From Paenibacillus sp. JJ-100 (GTDB lineage: Bacteria > Bacillota > Bacilli > Paenibacillales > Paenibacillaceae): a DNA stretch of 64,000 nucleotides. The position numbers and the translations under genes are program-made. The notes under the pieces were generated by a model. That model did no database searches and was not told where the DNA came from. It was given only the letters and a program-made list of their open reading frames with translations. Positions 17,649 to 27,379 of the stretch are shown piece after piece; positions within the stretch are counted from its first letter, which is position 1, and each line of letters starts with the position of its first letter. The stretch lies in the NCBI RefSeq assembly GCF_948329825.1, contig NZ_CAOJCM010000002.1, positions 987,677 to 1,051,676 of the forward strand, in the 5' to 3' direction.

Positions 17649-19847
17649 CGCTTTCAATTCCTTCCGCAGCTTCAAAGCTGCCTGATAGACAACCTTCCAG
17701 TCATCAGCGGTTACGGTCGCTGGACTGTAGCGGGTCTGTTCAAACTTCGTAAGTAGCTCTTCTAATGTCTTCCGAGCTGATGGTCTGAGCTCACTCCATC
17801 GGGTCACAGACTCACGAAGTGTTTCATCTCCACTACGAGTCAATCCTTGCCTTCTCGCATAACGAATCCAGCGCTCTGTCTCAGCCAGCACCTTCTGTTC
17901 AGGTGTCAGCGGTCTGCCTGTTCGCAGACGAAGCAGCAAGAATCGCATGGAGAGACGGTTACGCCAGAACATGTAAGCAATCCACAGTAGGATAACAGCG
18001 CCTGCAATCCAAATCACAAAGCCTGGAATCGCAGCTGTAGTCTGCTCAGGAGCCGGTGTTTGTTCTTCTTGAACTGGCTCTTCTTCTGGCTCATCCTCCG
18101 GCTGATCAGCAGGCTGGACATCCGGCGTTTCGGTCAGTAGGGGCATATCAAAACCCGGTGTTGCCTCAACCGGAATCCATCCATACTCACCAAAGTACAC
18201 TTCTGCCCATGAATGCGCATCTGCATTTGTCACGGTATAGGTTGTCTCAATTGGTGCACCGGGCTGACGTGGAGCCTGCATTTCCGAATTCAGAGACATC
18301 TGTCCAGGGGCGTACCCCTTAACCCATCTGGCTGGAATACCTTCCGATCTTGCCATCATTACAAGCGCAGTGGAAAAGTAATCACAGTACCCTTCACGAA
18401 TATCAAATAAGAAACCCTCGACAAAATCGTTACTCACTTTCCGGGATAAATCCGGATTGTTCGTGTAATTGAAGTTTTGTTGTAAATAGTCTTGCAGTAA
18501 TGCTACTTTTTCATACGGTGTATCTGCGGAAGCTGTAATTTCGGCAGCAAGATCCTCTACCCGCTTAGGAAAGCGGGACGGCAACTGCAAGTATTGGTCA
18601 TCTGCGGGATTATTTGAATACAGAGCTTCAGCTGATTTGGTACGAAGCTCATCTTCTACGATAATTGGCACTTCTGATACAACAGTGTAGCTCTTGGGAT
18701 ACTGCGGTTGCTGACGCGACGTGACCACATGTAACTCAGCACGCTCGGCGTTCCAAAGCATACGATCCGCTCGTTCTTCACCGTCTACCGAACTTATCTG
18801 AGAGATGGAATATGCTCCGAACAAGATTGGATACACGGTGTCATTCAGCATCGTCACTTTCTGCGTGATCTTTTTCGTATTAACCGTACCAGTCTGTTCA
18901 TTCTCCAGTGTCTCACCGGCTCCTACATTATCCATAGATGAACGTCCAGGTTCATCCCAACCTGTGCCCGTATATTCAGAACGCGTTTCACCGCGCCAGT
19001 AGCTTCGATCACTGGTCGTAACCGACATCACAGGGGTGTAATCAAAGTTAAATCCTCCGCCAAGCTGATTGTCCTCTCGGCTGTATCCCGACTCCGTTGC
19101 CGTAGGAATATCCAATACTCCATTCCCTGACTGACTTGCAGATGTTCCCGTGTAATTCCGCCAAGCGGTGTACGGGTCCGTCAAGGTTGGTGGAATTTCT
19201 GGCATGTTCACACTGGCAACAATAATTAATGAGAAAATGATAGCAATATTCGCCAGTATTTTATAAGGATACCGAATCATTCGTTTCCAGCCCTGCGGGT
19301 ACTGCAGTTGATAATTTCGGAAGTGCTGACATACAAGCCAGCCCATGCCCGCAAACATCACCCAGGCGATCTCAACCCAGAGGGGAATCTCTGTAAAAGA
19401 ATCCAGAATACCCATAGATATAATATTTATTCCGAGAAACACAAGAATGCGGCGGGTTGAGTTCACAAGGCGAAGCGCCGCCTCTAACATCACCCATGCA
19501 CACAGAGAAAACCAAATATACGGAGGCATATGCAGAATAAATTGCTCCGTGCGCTCTGTTAACGTGCCATAGGGAATGTACACATTGTACTCAATTAACG
19601 TTTTATGCAAAAGATACAAAACCACGATGGCTTTGACGATCGTTCGATACAGCACTTTAAAGGGAAGGATAACCTCCAAAATACATATAGCGGCCAGCGT
19701 CCACAGCACCAGCGAAGTGGTCTCCGTATACCAAGACTCCTGAGTAAACGATAACCATTGCAGAGCAATGAGAAATATCCAGAGCAAGGATGCCGCATGG
19801 TACCATGATCTTTTTAATCCGAAGCCTTCATTTCTTCTGGCGTTCAT
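17637..19847 (-). CDS. TgpA-like membrane protein with transglutaminase domain
   Basis: 736 residues from ATG at 19847 (GGGGGGAGGTTCGGT upstream; an earlier ATG at 19937 lies inside the DUF58 gene). About five to six N-terminal membrane helices are followed by an extracellular transglutaminase-like domain with the full catalytic triad: Cys in EGYCDYFSTAL (about 486), His in DAHSWAEVYF (about 547) and Asp in EATPGFD. A Pro/Glu/Gln-rich linker, one more membrane helix and a cytosolic DUF4129-like tail follow. The MoxR-DUF58-TgpA trio is widespread; its role in cell-envelope processing is not established. Overlaps the DUF58 gene by 4 bases. Confidence 0.9.
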   Translation of the reverse strand: MNARRNEGFGLKRSWYHAASLLWIFLIALQWLSFTQESWYTETTSLVLWTLAAICILEVILPFKVLYRTIVKAIVVLYLLHKTLIEYNVYIPYGTLTERTEQFILHMPPYIWFSLCAWVMLEAALRLVNSTRRILVFLGINIISMGILDSFTEIPLWVEIAWVMFAGMGWLVCQHFRNYQLQYPQGWKRMIRYPYKILANIAIIFSLIIVASVNMPEIPPTLTDPYTAWRNYTGTSASQSGNGVLDIPTATESGYSREDNQLGGGFNFDYTPVMSVTTSDRSYWRGETRSEYTGTGWDEPGRSSMDNVGAGETLENEQTGTVNTKKITQKVTMLNDTVYPILFGAYSISQISSVDGEERADRMLWNAERAELHVVTSRQQPQYPKSYTVVSEVPIIVEDELRTKSAEALYSNNPADDQYLQLPSRFPKRVEDLAAEITASADTPYEKVALLQDYLQQNFNYTNNPDLSRKVSNDFVEGFLFDIREGYCDYFSTALVMMARSEGIPARWVKGYAPGQMSLNSEMQAPRQPGAPIETTYTVTNADAHSWAEVYFGEYGWIPVEATPGFDMPLLTETPDVQPADQPEDEPEEEPVQEEQTPAPEQTTAAIPGFVIWIAGAVILLWIAYMFWRNRLSMRFLLLRLRTGRPLTPEQKVLAETERWIRYARRQGLTRSGDETLRESVTRWSELRPSARKTLEELLTKFEQTRYSPATVTADDWKVVYQAALKLRKELKAERA

Positions 19848-21094
19848 ACCGAACCTCCCCCCATGACCGTTGGAAGCTCTTGCAGGTGAGCAACGGTGAA
19901 TGATCTCGTGCCCCTGCCACGCAGCATGGCGTTCCATTCCTTACTTTGGCGGGATTCCGATGAAGCAATCAAAATGTGACATGGAGTCATGCCGCGTGTA
20001 TCTGCCCAGCGTAGCAGTTCCAGTATTTTTTCGTCTTTCTGTGGGGAAATGACGACAAAATAGGCTCCCTGCGGAAACTGACGGGCTATTTTCTCCACGC
20101 TGGGAAGCAGTGAAGCGTCCTCTCCATTGTGTTGAACGTCGACTAGATGATGCATCATCTTTTGGCGTTCCATCAAACTTTCACTTGGCGGCATAAAAGA
20201 GGATTTTTTACCCAAGGTTAACAGCCCCATCCCCATGCGTTCTCTTGTTCCATACTCCAAGAGAGAGGCTGTAGTAGACACGGCCAGCTCAAACGCTTCT
20301 CCGTGCGGATAGCTTCCTGCCATGGCATCCAAAACCAAAACCGTTTTGGGTACTGATTCATGCTCGAACTCTTTCGATTTCCAAGTGCCTGTCTTGGCTG
20401 TAGCGTTCCAGTGAATTCGAGAAAGACGATCCCCATAAACATAGTCACGCACACCATTAATCTGGGTTGTTTCCCGGCGCGAACGTGTCAGAGCCGTCTG
20501 CGGTCCTGACAAACGTGACTTGCGATCATACAGCTGCCAATATGGAATAAACACCGTGCGAGGTAACACACGAAACTCTCCGCTCGCCTGGAATGTCCCT
20601 CGATGTTCAATTAGTCCAAAAATATCCTCACTGGCACATTCTGTTTCCGAAAAAACATACTTTCCCCGCTCAAGCGGCGGGGTCTGAAAGGACAGTTCAC
20701 CTGTTCCCCGCATACTCGGGATCAGACTCTCCTTAAAAGACCACGATTCTCCATTATGTCGATGCAGCATCTCACGGACAACCACATAAGGAAGCGGAAG
20801 AAATCCTGGAATGGTCAAGCTAAGCTTCACCTGAACTTGATCACCGGCATGAAGCAGTTCTTCATGATCCTGTCCGGAAGAGAGCCTGCGTACGCCCTGA
20901 GCCCGTTTCACTCCGCTGAAGCCAGCGATCGCTAGGTACACGCAGAGCAGTGTTACCATGGACAGAAGCATAAGCGAGGTCTTTCCTCCCTGAAACAATA
21001 CGTACGCCAGACAGCACATCCACACCACTGCGATGCCCCATACGCGAGGGTGGCGCAGGCCTCGATTGACTGTAGTCAAAAGCAGCCTCATCAA
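19844..21094 (-). CDS. DUF58-domain protein
   Basis: 416 residues: two N-terminal membrane helices, a beta-rich middle, then the DUF58 signature (GVRDYVYGDRLSRIHWNATAKTG region, about residue 210-235) leading into a von Willebrand A-like fold (VLVLDAMAGSYP). It starts immediately after the moxR stop. Family members work with MoxR ATPases, probably as partner or substrate. Confidence 0.9.
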   Translation of the reverse strand: MMRLLLTTVNRGLRHPRVWGIAVVWMCCLAYVLFQGGKTSLMLLSMVTLLCVYLAIAGFSGVKRAQGVRRLSSGQDHEELLHAGDQVQVKLSLTIPGFLPLPYVVVREMLHRHNGESWSFKESLIPSMRGTGELSFQTPPLERGKYVFSETECASEDIFGLIEHRGTFQASGEFRVLPRTVFIPYWQLYDRKSRLSGPQTALTRSRRETTQINGVRDYVYGDRLSRIHWNATAKTGTWKSKEFEHESVPKTVLVLDAMAGSYPHGEAFELAVSTTASLLEYGTRERMGMGLLTLGKKSSFMPPSESLMERQKMMHHLVDVQHNGEDASLLPSVEKIARQFPQGAYFVVISPQKDEKILELLRWADTRGMTPCHILIASSESRQSKEWNAMLRGRGTRSFTVAHLQELPTVMGGGSV

Positions 21095-22051
21095 TTATTG
21101 CCCCATCGATACAGGTACACGAACCTGCTGTAATACTGCGTTCAGAACTGCTTCTGAATTCATGCTGTCCAGTCTGGATTCAGGACGAAGAACGATACGA
21201 TGTGATAATACATAGGGAGCCATCGTTTTCACATCATCAGGCAGAACATAGTCTCTCTCCTGCAAGAAAGCAAAAGCTTTTACAGCCATCATGAAGGATA
21301 TCGCTGCTCTTGGGCTGGCGCCAAGCAGTACAGATGGGTGGTTGCGCGTTTGGCGAACAACATCCAGCAGATAATCCATCACAGGATCTCCAATAAAAAC
21401 TTCCTTAATCTCCTGCTGAATTGCTGAAATCTGATCCATATGGGTTACCGATTCCAATCGGTCTACTGGCTGTCCGGATTGATGCTGTTTGAGCAATGTT
21501 TTTTCGATATCCTTATCAGGATATCCTAGACTAATTTTCAACATAAAACGGTCAAGCTGCGCTTCAGGCAGCGTATATGTTCCTTCAAAATCAATCGGGT
21601 TCTGTGTTGCGCATAGCATGAAAGGATGGGGAAGATCATAGGTGTCACCGTCTACGGTTACACTGCGTTCTTCCATAACCTCCAGCAGTGCAGATTGCGT
21701 TTTAGTCGTTGCGCGATTGATCTCGTCTGCGAGCAATATATTAGTCATGACCGGACCCGGGCGGAAATAGAAACGCTCGTCCTTCGGATGAAAAACAGAG
21801 ACACCCGTAATATCACTCGGTAAAATATCCGGATTACATTGAATACGTCGGTATTCACCGCGCATGGATTTCGATAATGCTTTGATTAACTGTGTTTTGC
21901 CCGTTCCCGGTACATCTTCGATAAGAACATGTCCGCCTGCAAGCAAAGCTGTGAGTAAAAGTTGAATTTCAAAGGACTTCCCCATAATGCAGGATTCCAG
22001 ATTAGAACGAACTGCAGATATGATTTGGATCGACTCATTGCGCACAGGCAT
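21095..22051 (-). CDS. MoxR-family AAA+ ATPase
   Basis: 318-residue ATPase with Walker A DVPGTGKTQL (about 43-52), Walker B ILLADEINRAT (about 107-117) and sensor stretch ATQNPIDFEGTY. MoxR proteins act as chaperones for metal-site or von Willebrand A-type partners. First gene of the MoxR-DUF58-transglutaminase operon; start ATG behind TTAGGAGGTTAG. Confidence 0.93.
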   Translation of the reverse strand: MPVRNESIQIISAVRSNLESCIMGKSFEIQLLLTALLAGGHVLIEDVPGTGKTQLIKALSKSMRGEYRRIQCNPDILPSDITGVSVFHPKDERFYFRPGPVMTNILLADEINRATTKTQSALLEVMEERSVTVDGDTYDLPHPFMLCATQNPIDFEGTYTLPEAQLDRFMLKISLGYPDKDIEKTLLKQHQSGQPVDRLESVTHMDQISAIQQEIKEVFIGDPVMDYLLDVVRQTRNHPSVLLGASPRAAISFMMAVKAFAFLQERDYVLPDDVKTMAPYVLSHRIVLRPESRLDSMNSEAVLNAVLQQVRVPVSMGQ

Positions 22052-22184
22052 TTGTGGTCTAACCTCCTAAAAAAGCATACAGATTTCCTTTTATTGTACA
22101 TGATCCAAGGTCATGAGTACACTCGGAGAAAGTCACAATTTGTTTCCAGTCGTCAGACTCACGCATTTATCGCATGAAAACGAC

Positions 22185-22216
22185 AAAAAAGCCCCAGATC
22201 ATATTGATCCGAGGCT
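22185..22216 (-). terminator. Terminator of the spoVA operon
   Basis: Reverse strand: AGCCTCGGATCA, short loop, TGATCTGGGGCT, then TTTTTTG. Sits 20 bases after the spoVAE stop. Confidence 0.85.
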
Positions 22217-22236
22217 ATTGCTGATTTTTATAATAG

Positions 22237-22587
22237 TTAACCTTTTGGCCGGACAACAAGTGCTGCAAGAAACGAAAAAATAATCGCTGACGATATCCCT
22301 GCTGCTGTTAGGTCAAAAATACCGGTGATTACGCCGATCCATCCCTCTTTTTCCAGTTCAGTTAATGCGCCATGTACCAATGAATTACCGAAGCTTGTAA
22401 TAGGTACCGATGCCCCTGCACCAGCGAACTTTACCAGTGGGTCGTATAGACCAAATGCATCCGCGACAGCTCCAGCAACCACAAGTGTACTCATCGTATG
22501 TGCAGGTGTTAATTTCGCACCATCCATCAACAACTGTCCTATGACACAGATCAGACCACCAACGATAAAAGCCCATAGAAATTGCAT
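22237..22587 (-). CDS. spoVAE: Stage V sporulation protein AE
   Basis: 116-residue membrane protein with about four helices, of the SpoVAEb type (FIVGGLICVIGQLLMD; GAGASVPITSFGNSLVHGA). Part of the inner-membrane channel that moves dipicolinic acid into the forespore and releases it in germination. Its sequence resembles SpoVAC, as expected since both belong to one family. Five bases after spoVAD. Confidence 0.95.
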   Translation of the reverse strand: MQFLWAFIVGGLICVIGQLLMDGAKLTPAHTMSTLVVAGAVADAFGLYDPLVKFAGAGASVPITSFGNSLVHGALTELEKEGWIGVITGIFDLTAAGISSAIIFSFLAALVVRPKG

Positions 22588-22592
22588 CTCTT

Positions 22593-23609
22593 CTATTCCT
22601 CCTGTTCAATAGCTACCGCATGTGCAATACACGGAATGCTCTCACCTTGCTGGTATGAGAGCGGAGACAGCAATGCACCTGTTGCAACAACAAGTACTCG
22701 CTTCAGCTCACCTTTTTGCATCCGGTTCAGGATGTGACCATAAGTAACAGTAGCTGAACACCCGCAACCACTTCCTCCAGCAACGACCTGTGGTTGCTTC
22801 TCACGATCATAGATCATCAGCCCGCAATCGTTGAACACTGTCTGCTCCATTGGAATCCCCTCTTTATGCAAGAGTTCCTTCGTAATAGGCAAACCGACAG
22901 ATGCCAGATCCCCTGTCACAATGAGATCATAATATCCTGGCTCCAGTCCCGTATCTCTGAAATGGGAAATAATCGTATCTGCCGCTGCCGGTGCCATCGC
23001 TGCCCCCATATTGAACGGATCTTTAATCCCAAGATCCATAATCCGACCTATCGTTGCTTTAGCTACAATCGGACCTTGACCCGAGCGGGATATAATGCCA
23101 CAACCGGAACCGGTGACCGTGTATTGTGCATATGGAGGCTTCTGAGAACCATATTCCGTCGGATAACGAAACTGCTTCTCTACCGTGCAGTTATGACTTA
23201 CCGTACCAGCAAGCACATAGTCACCGGCACCAGAATCCACAATCATGGAAGCCAGGGCTAACGTTTCCATAGAGGTAGAACAAGCTCCAAATACACCCAA
23301 ATAAGGTGCCCCTAGCTTTCTGGCTGAAAACGAACTGCTAATAATCTGGTTCATCAGATCTCCACCAACAAAGTAATGCAGTTCTTCCTTCGTCAGATTC
23401 GCGTTCACCAATGCTAGCTGAGAGGCTTGTTCAAGAAGTTTACGCTCTGCTTTTTCCCACGTTTTCTCACCGATCTCCAGATTGTCATAGATATAATCAA
23501 AATCAGAAGATAACGGCCCCTTACCCTCATCTGGCCCTACAACAGCAGCTCTGCCTATAATTCGCGGCCGATGATCATACTCCCATGTCTGCCGACCTAA
23601 CCGTTTCAT
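22593..23609 (-). CDS. spoVAD: Stage V sporulation protein AD
   Basis: 338-residue thiolase-fold protein that binds dipicolinic acid on the inner face of the spore membrane. The conserved GVFGACSTSMETLAL (Cys near residue 110) and GSGCGCSATVTYGH stretches are visible. Its start overlaps the spoVAC stop by 4 bases. Confidence 0.96.
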   Translation of the reverse strand: MKRLGRQTWEYDHRPRIIGRAAVVGPDEGKGPLSSDFDYIYDNLEIGEKTWEKAERKLLEQASQLALVNANLTKEELHYFVGGDLMNQIISSSFSARKLGAPYLGVFGACSTSMETLALASMIVDSGAGDYVLAGTVSHNCTVEKQFRYPTEYGSQKPPYAQYTVTGSGCGIISRSGQGPIVAKATIGRIMDLGIKDPFNMGAAMAPAAADTIISHFRDTGLEPGYYDLIVTGDLASVGLPITKELLHKEGIPMEQTVFNDCGLMIYDREKQPQVVAGGSGCGCSATVTYGHILNRMQKGELKRVLVVATGALLSPLSYQQGESIPCIAHAVAIEQEE

Positions 23610-24106
23610 AGATGACCACCTCCGAATCCAAGAAAGGCGTACACAATCCCGATGACAAACGCTGCCACAACCCCGAATACGATGACAGAACCCGCGAGTT
23701 TAAACATATTCGCTCCGACACCAAGCACCAGACCTTCAGCACGATGTTCCAGCGCAGCCGAGCACATGGAATTCGCAAATCCAGTCACGGGTACACCTGT
23801 CCCCGCTCCTGCCCACTGCGCAATCTTGTCGTACACACCAAGGCAAGTCAAAATTACGGAGATCAAAATCAGAACTGCTACCGTTGGACTGGCTGCTTCT
23901 TTGGAAGTCATGTCCATTCCGGCCATAAAGGCTTCCTGAATGGCTTGTCCAATTAAACAGATGGTTCCTCCTACTAAGAAAGCCTTCAAGCAATTTTTGA
24001 GAATCGGACGTGAAGGTTCGTGCTTTTTAGCAACCTTTTTATATTCTTTTTCATCCATAGATAGGGACGAGGTTTTCTTCTTTCCAGTTGAAGATGGACC
24101 AGCCAA
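23606..24106 (-). CDS. spoVAC: Stage V sporulation protein AC
   Basis: 166-residue integral membrane protein of the dipicolinic-acid channel, mechanosensitive in B. subtilis. It has a Lys-rich cytosolic start, then helices with FLVGGTICLIGQAIQEAF and GAGTGVPVTGFANSMCSAAL. The start codon is a TTG at 24106, 8 bases after AAGGAGG. First gene of spoVAC-D-E. A weak forespore-type promoter (TGTATA, 17 bases, CACTTAG) could be drawn upstream but is poor. Confidence 0.95.
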   Translation of the reverse strand: MAGPSSTGKKKTSSLSMDEKEYKKVAKKHEPSRPILKNCLKAFLVGGTICLIGQAIQEAFMAGMDMTSKEAASPTVAVLILISVILTCLGVYDKIAQWAGAGTGVPVTGFANSMCSAALEHRAEGLVLGVGANMFKLAGSVIVFGVVAAFVIGIVYAFLGFGGGHL

Positions 24107-24290
24107 GTATATAACCTCCTTATATATTAAATGTTTCAGTTGCGGCTAAGTGCCTGTGTGAATCACTTCTATACATTGTTTGTCATTATCGGGAAGGTTA
24201 TGTATCCGGCGAGGAACAGCATATGTTTCCAAAGATCAGGTAAGTCGAAATTAGAGGAGCTCACGCCGCTATTTTAGACACTCTTTGTGG

Positions 24291-24374
24291 TTATAAATAA
24301 AGAAGAATGATAACGAGCAAAATAAAAAGAACAATAAATAGCATCTTCTCACGACCTTCTTCAGGAGGTTTCAT
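24291..24374 (-). CDS. Small hydrophobic peptide (27 residues), sporulation-type
   Basis: ATG at 24374 to TAA at 24291 encodes a charged head (MKPPEEGREK) and one membrane helix (MLFIVLFILLVIILLYL). An AAGGAG lies about 12 bases upstream, a little far. Its size and VLFILL core recall the tiny YjcZ-like spore peptides of Bacillales, and it sits just upstream of spoVAC on the same strand. Not proven to be translated. The rest of 24107-24700 shows no other gene. Confidence 0.45.
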   Translation of the reverse strand: MKPPEEGREKMLFIVLFILLVIILLYL

Positions 24375-24700
24375 TGAATATCCCGACTCCTTCCCCTGCG
24401 TATGAACGTTATTTAAAGAAGAGTCTGGATCTCAAGAACACGACTCCCTTGTATAATCTATTCAGGGAAACGACTTGGTGATTGAGACAACAGCGGATGC
24501 AAAGATGCCAAATCCTAACTTTTTATCAAAAATTATGCCTTAAAAACGTGACATAAACATGGACAATCACTTGTACAAGGTTCATACTATAATGTGACCA
24601 GTGGTTAATAATGAGTCCTTTGAACGTAAAAAGGATACCAGATCAGTAGCCGTTCTACTGTGAACTGATTGATACATATGAACAGAGGAGTTGTTGACAC

Positions 24701-25774
24701 ATGAATGAAAAAACGCTGGATATGTTCCGAACGTTAACGGAATTCCCTTCCGCTTCCGGCTTTGAACGCGAATTGCGAGGCTGGATGAAAGAACAGATGT
24801 CCATGTATACCAATGAATTTGTACAGGATCGTCTGGGCAGTCTCTTTGGTGTTTTGCGCGGAGATGAATCTGGCCCGAAGGTCATGGTCGCCGGTCATTT
24901 TGATGAAGTCGGTTTTATGACAACAGGGATTACAGAAACGGGCATGATTAAATTTCGTCCGCTAGGTGGCTGGTGGAGTCAGGCCGTGCTGTCCCAACGC
25001 CTTCAGATCATTACTCCCGAACGGCGTATTACAGGTGTTGTTGGCTCTACCCCTACTCACTTGCTGGATGAATCCCAGCGCAGCAAACCGGTAGATCTGA
25101 ATTCCATGTATCTGGATATCGGTGCTGACGATCGTGCAGAGGCAGAGTCGTGGGGGATTCATCCCGGGATGCAGATTGTGCCAATTTGCGAATTCACACC
25201 GATGGCCAACCCTAAGAAGATCATGGCAAAAGCATGGGATAACCGATACGGTGTGGGCCTAGCCCTTGAGCTGGTGGAAGCATTGCATCAGGAGAAGTTG
25301 CCTAACACGCTCTATTCGGGCGCGACGGTTCAAGAGGAATTGGGGTTACGTGGAGCACGTACAGCAGCCAACCTTATCCAACCAGACATTTTCTTTGCGC
25401 TGGACTGTAGTGCGGCGAATGACATGACGGGAGATCAGCAGTCCTTCGGTCATCTCGGTGAAGGCGCATTGCTTCGCATCTATGACCCGGGGATGTTCAC
25501 GCATCGTGGTATGGTGGAGTATGTGAAGGATACTGCTTCCACCCACAAAATCAAGACACAATATTTCATCTCACCAGGCGGAACGGATGCAGGTCAAGTC
25601 CATTTAAGTGGTATTGGTGTACCTTCTACCGTAATTGGTATCTGCGGACGTTATATTCACACCTCATCTTCCATTATTCATACAGATGATTATGATGCAG
25701 CCAAAGAGTTGATCGTGAAGCTTGTGAAGGGCCTCGATCGCACAACGATGGACACGATTATTAATAACGCCTAA
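24701..25774 (+). CDS. M42-family aminopeptidase
   Basis: Dimetal glutamyl/leucyl aminopeptidase-like enzyme (M42; endoglucanase M family), 357 residues. Metal and catalytic stretches: VAGHFDEVGFM (His, about residue 66), KAWDNRYGVGLALEL (bridging Asp), VQEELGLRGAR (Glu pair), ALDCSAAND (Asp) and HTSSSIIH (His near the C-terminus). Cytosolic; trims peptides. Start ATG at 24701 behind AGAGGAG. It stands alone between spoVA and an unknown gene. Confidence 0.93.
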   Translation: MNEKTLDMFRTLTEFPSASGFERELRGWMKEQMSMYTNEFVQDRLGSLFGVLRGDESGPKVMVAGHFDEVGFMTTGITETGMIKFRPLGGWWSQAVLSQRLQIITPERRITGVVGSTPTHLLDESQRSKPVDLNSMYLDIGADDRAEAESWGIHPGMQIVPICEFTPMANPKKIMAKAWDNRYGVGLALELVEALHQEKLPNTLYSGATVQEELGLRGARTAANLIQPDIFFALDCSAANDMTGDQQSFGHLGEGALLRIYDPGMFTHRGMVEYVKDTASTHKIKTQYFISPGGTDAGQVHLSGIGVPSTVIGICGRYIHTSSSIIHTDDYDAAKELIVKLVKGLDRTTMDTIINNA

Positions 25775-25945
25775 TCTCGATCTAACTTCAGAGGTTACAT
25801 TTCAAAATGTAGGGATACTTCATCGGATTTCTTTTCGGTAGGAGTATCTCTTTTTCTATTGTTTTCGCAAATAGATTAATGGTTAGAACATGTTGAATAT
25901 CCGTTACATATGATATTAAACACATCAACCAACGGGGGACTTTGT

Positions 25946-26266
25946 ATGGCTATGGGGAGGAATGGAAAATCCAATAAAGGTTCTAGAAAAACAAATGCCG
26001 CAAACACCCTTCTAAACGGCAATTTAAAAGGAAAACAACTTGAGCTAATTGTTGCAGCATTGTTGGTTAGTGGAAAATTAAGGGTGGATGCAGTCACACT
26101 ATTTAGAGAAGCTACATTGGTTATAGAAGTAGTGGGCCAGTACAAAACACTTCAAAAAGTGCAGCCTTCCAATTCAGATAAACTCGTACAGTTTTTGGAT
26201 GAAACCGGCGGCGATATGACCCTGAACGATGTGATTCAGGCTTTTCAGCAACGTATAAATTCCTAA
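25946..26266 (+). CDS. Hypothetical protein, 106 residues
   Basis: Not recognised. The first 30 residues are basic and Asn/Ser/Gly-rich (MGRNGKSNKGSRK), probably disordered; the rest looks helical (GKQLELIVAALLVSGKLRV). No signal peptide is seen. ATG at 25946 is chosen for the GGGGGAC 5 bases before it; the in-frame start at 25910 has no ribosome site. It lies 28 bases before a YjcZ-like small gene and could be co-transcribed with it. Confidence 0.65.
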   Translation: MAMGRNGKSNKGSRKTNAANTLLNGNLKGKQLELIVAALLVSGKLRVDAVTLFREATLVIEVVGQYKTLQKVQPSNSDKLVQFLDETGGDMTLNDVIQAFQQRINS

Positions 26267-26293
26267 ATGCCAGGTAAGAAAGAGGTGGCTGTG

Positions 26294-26413
26294 ATGTCTG
26301 AGTTTGATGGAGTCGGGTTTGCCAATATGTTGATTTTATTTATTCTTATTGTTTTATTTGTGTTTGGTTCTACAGATATCGAAACGCTTAGCGGTACACC
26401 TACCAAAGTCTAG
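26294..26413 (+). CDS. Small YjcZ-like membrane peptide (39 residues)
   Basis: ATG at 26294, preceded by AAAGAGGTGG, encodes a short polar start (MSEFDGVGFANM), one hydrophobic helix (LILFILIVLFVFG) and a polar tail ending at TAG 26411-26413. The GFA/N-LILFILIV pattern resembles the YjcZ/YhfH-type small spore proteins of Bacillales. The ribosome site is good and the terminators downstream support it as real. Confidence 0.6.
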   Translation: MSEFDGVGFANMLILFILIVLFVFGSTDIETLSGTPTKV

Positions 26414-26510
26414 AATGATCTGTATTCTGATTTGATTTTTATCGGAGTTTTATTTCAAAGAGAGACAGTGACCGCTTAGCCCCGTCTCTTGATCAGAACT
26501 TTTGACCTAT

Positions 26511-26541
26511 AACGCCAGTCCATAAATGATGGGCTGGCGTT
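26511..26541 (+). terminator. Hairpin between convergent genes
   Basis: AACGCCAGTCC (26511-26521) pairs with GGGCTGGCGTT (26531-26541), followed by TGGTTGTTTG. Lies between the small peptide gene and the convergent hydrolase-like gene; may serve either direction. A second weaker stem (AGAGAC/GTCTCT) lies at about 26461-26489. Confidence 0.55.
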
Positions 26542-26551
26542 TGGTTGTTTG

Positions 26552-27259
26552 CTACAGAAACAAAGGTGAGAAGGCAATCCAGGCCAAAATGAGTGTCAAC
26601 ATCACGCAGACATTCTCCACGATGGCTCCGTGCTTGGTTCCTGTACTCATCAGGTTCGCCCGAATACGAAGCTTCAGTGGCGGTAACGGACGAATGCCTC
26701 GATTCGTCAACGAATCAGCAAGCAGATGAATGGCATAGGCAGAACCTCCTGCTACCCAGATTTCTGGACTCTGCTGCTGTGTTGTAGTGTACAACAGACC
26801 TGTCCAGACCGCTGTGCCATACAAGGTATGCGTTAATCCCCTGTGAGTTAGTGTAGTGCTTAACATAAGCAAGCTGCCAGCAATCAGATTCCAAGGGGCA
26901 AAAGCATGTCCATAGAAAACAAGACCCAGTCCAATCGCAAACATCAGCACTTTACGTAATGATCGCGAAGGCAGGAACGATACAAGCCCGATCAATATGG
27001 CGAGCAGCAGATTCCACGGTTTTGCCTGAACATAGAAATACACAAATACAGCCGCAGGTAAAAGAACTGTCTGCAGCAGTCGAATCAAACTACTTGGCAG
27101 AGCTTTGGACACGAGCAGTGAATTAGGCTCATCAATATCAGGCAGCAACGAGCCAATGAGTGCCACGGTTACAGCTGGAGCGGTAACCTGCATTCCCATG
27201 AGTTGCAATGCTGAAAGTGAAACGCCTGTACCGATAATCAGGTGGGATCTTCCCATCAT
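26552..27259 (-). CDS. YdjM-family membrane-bound metal-dependent hydrolase
   Basis: 235-residue multi-helix membrane protein. The family residues are visible: an N-terminal His (GRSHLIIG), the acidic SLLPDIDEPNS motif (about residue 36-47) and the later THRGLTHTL motif, together a putative metal site in the membrane plane. Function in Firmicutes is unknown; the E. coli relative YdjM is SOS-induced. Start ATG at 27259, with a second ATG adjacent; ribosome site is weak. Confidence 0.85.
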   Translation of the reverse strand: MMGRSHLIIGTGVSLSALQLMGMQVTAPAVTVALIGSLLPDIDEPNSLLVSKALPSSLIRLLQTVLLPAAVFVYFYVQAKPWNLLLAILIGLVSFLPSRSLRKVLMFAIGLGLVFYGHAFAPWNLIAGSLLMLSTTLTHRGLTHTLYGTAVWTGLLYTTTQQQSPEIWVAGGSAYAIHLLADSLTNRGIRPLPPLKLRIRANLMSTGTKHGAIVENVCVMLTLILAWIAFSPLFL

Positions 27260-27379
27260 GTTGCATAAACGTCCTTTCGAAAAAATAGGGAAGTAACCGA
27301 CCCCACTCCAATCTTACAACGAACGAAAAACAAGAACAATAGTTCGCATTTCTCATTTCCGAAAATTTTTTTTAGTTTC

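Noticed and set aside
24571..24593. TTGTAC and TATAAT upstream of the M42 peptidase as a promoter
   Set aside because: Spacer is only 11 bases; the CTTGTACAAG palindrome is interesting but a promoter cannot be supported.
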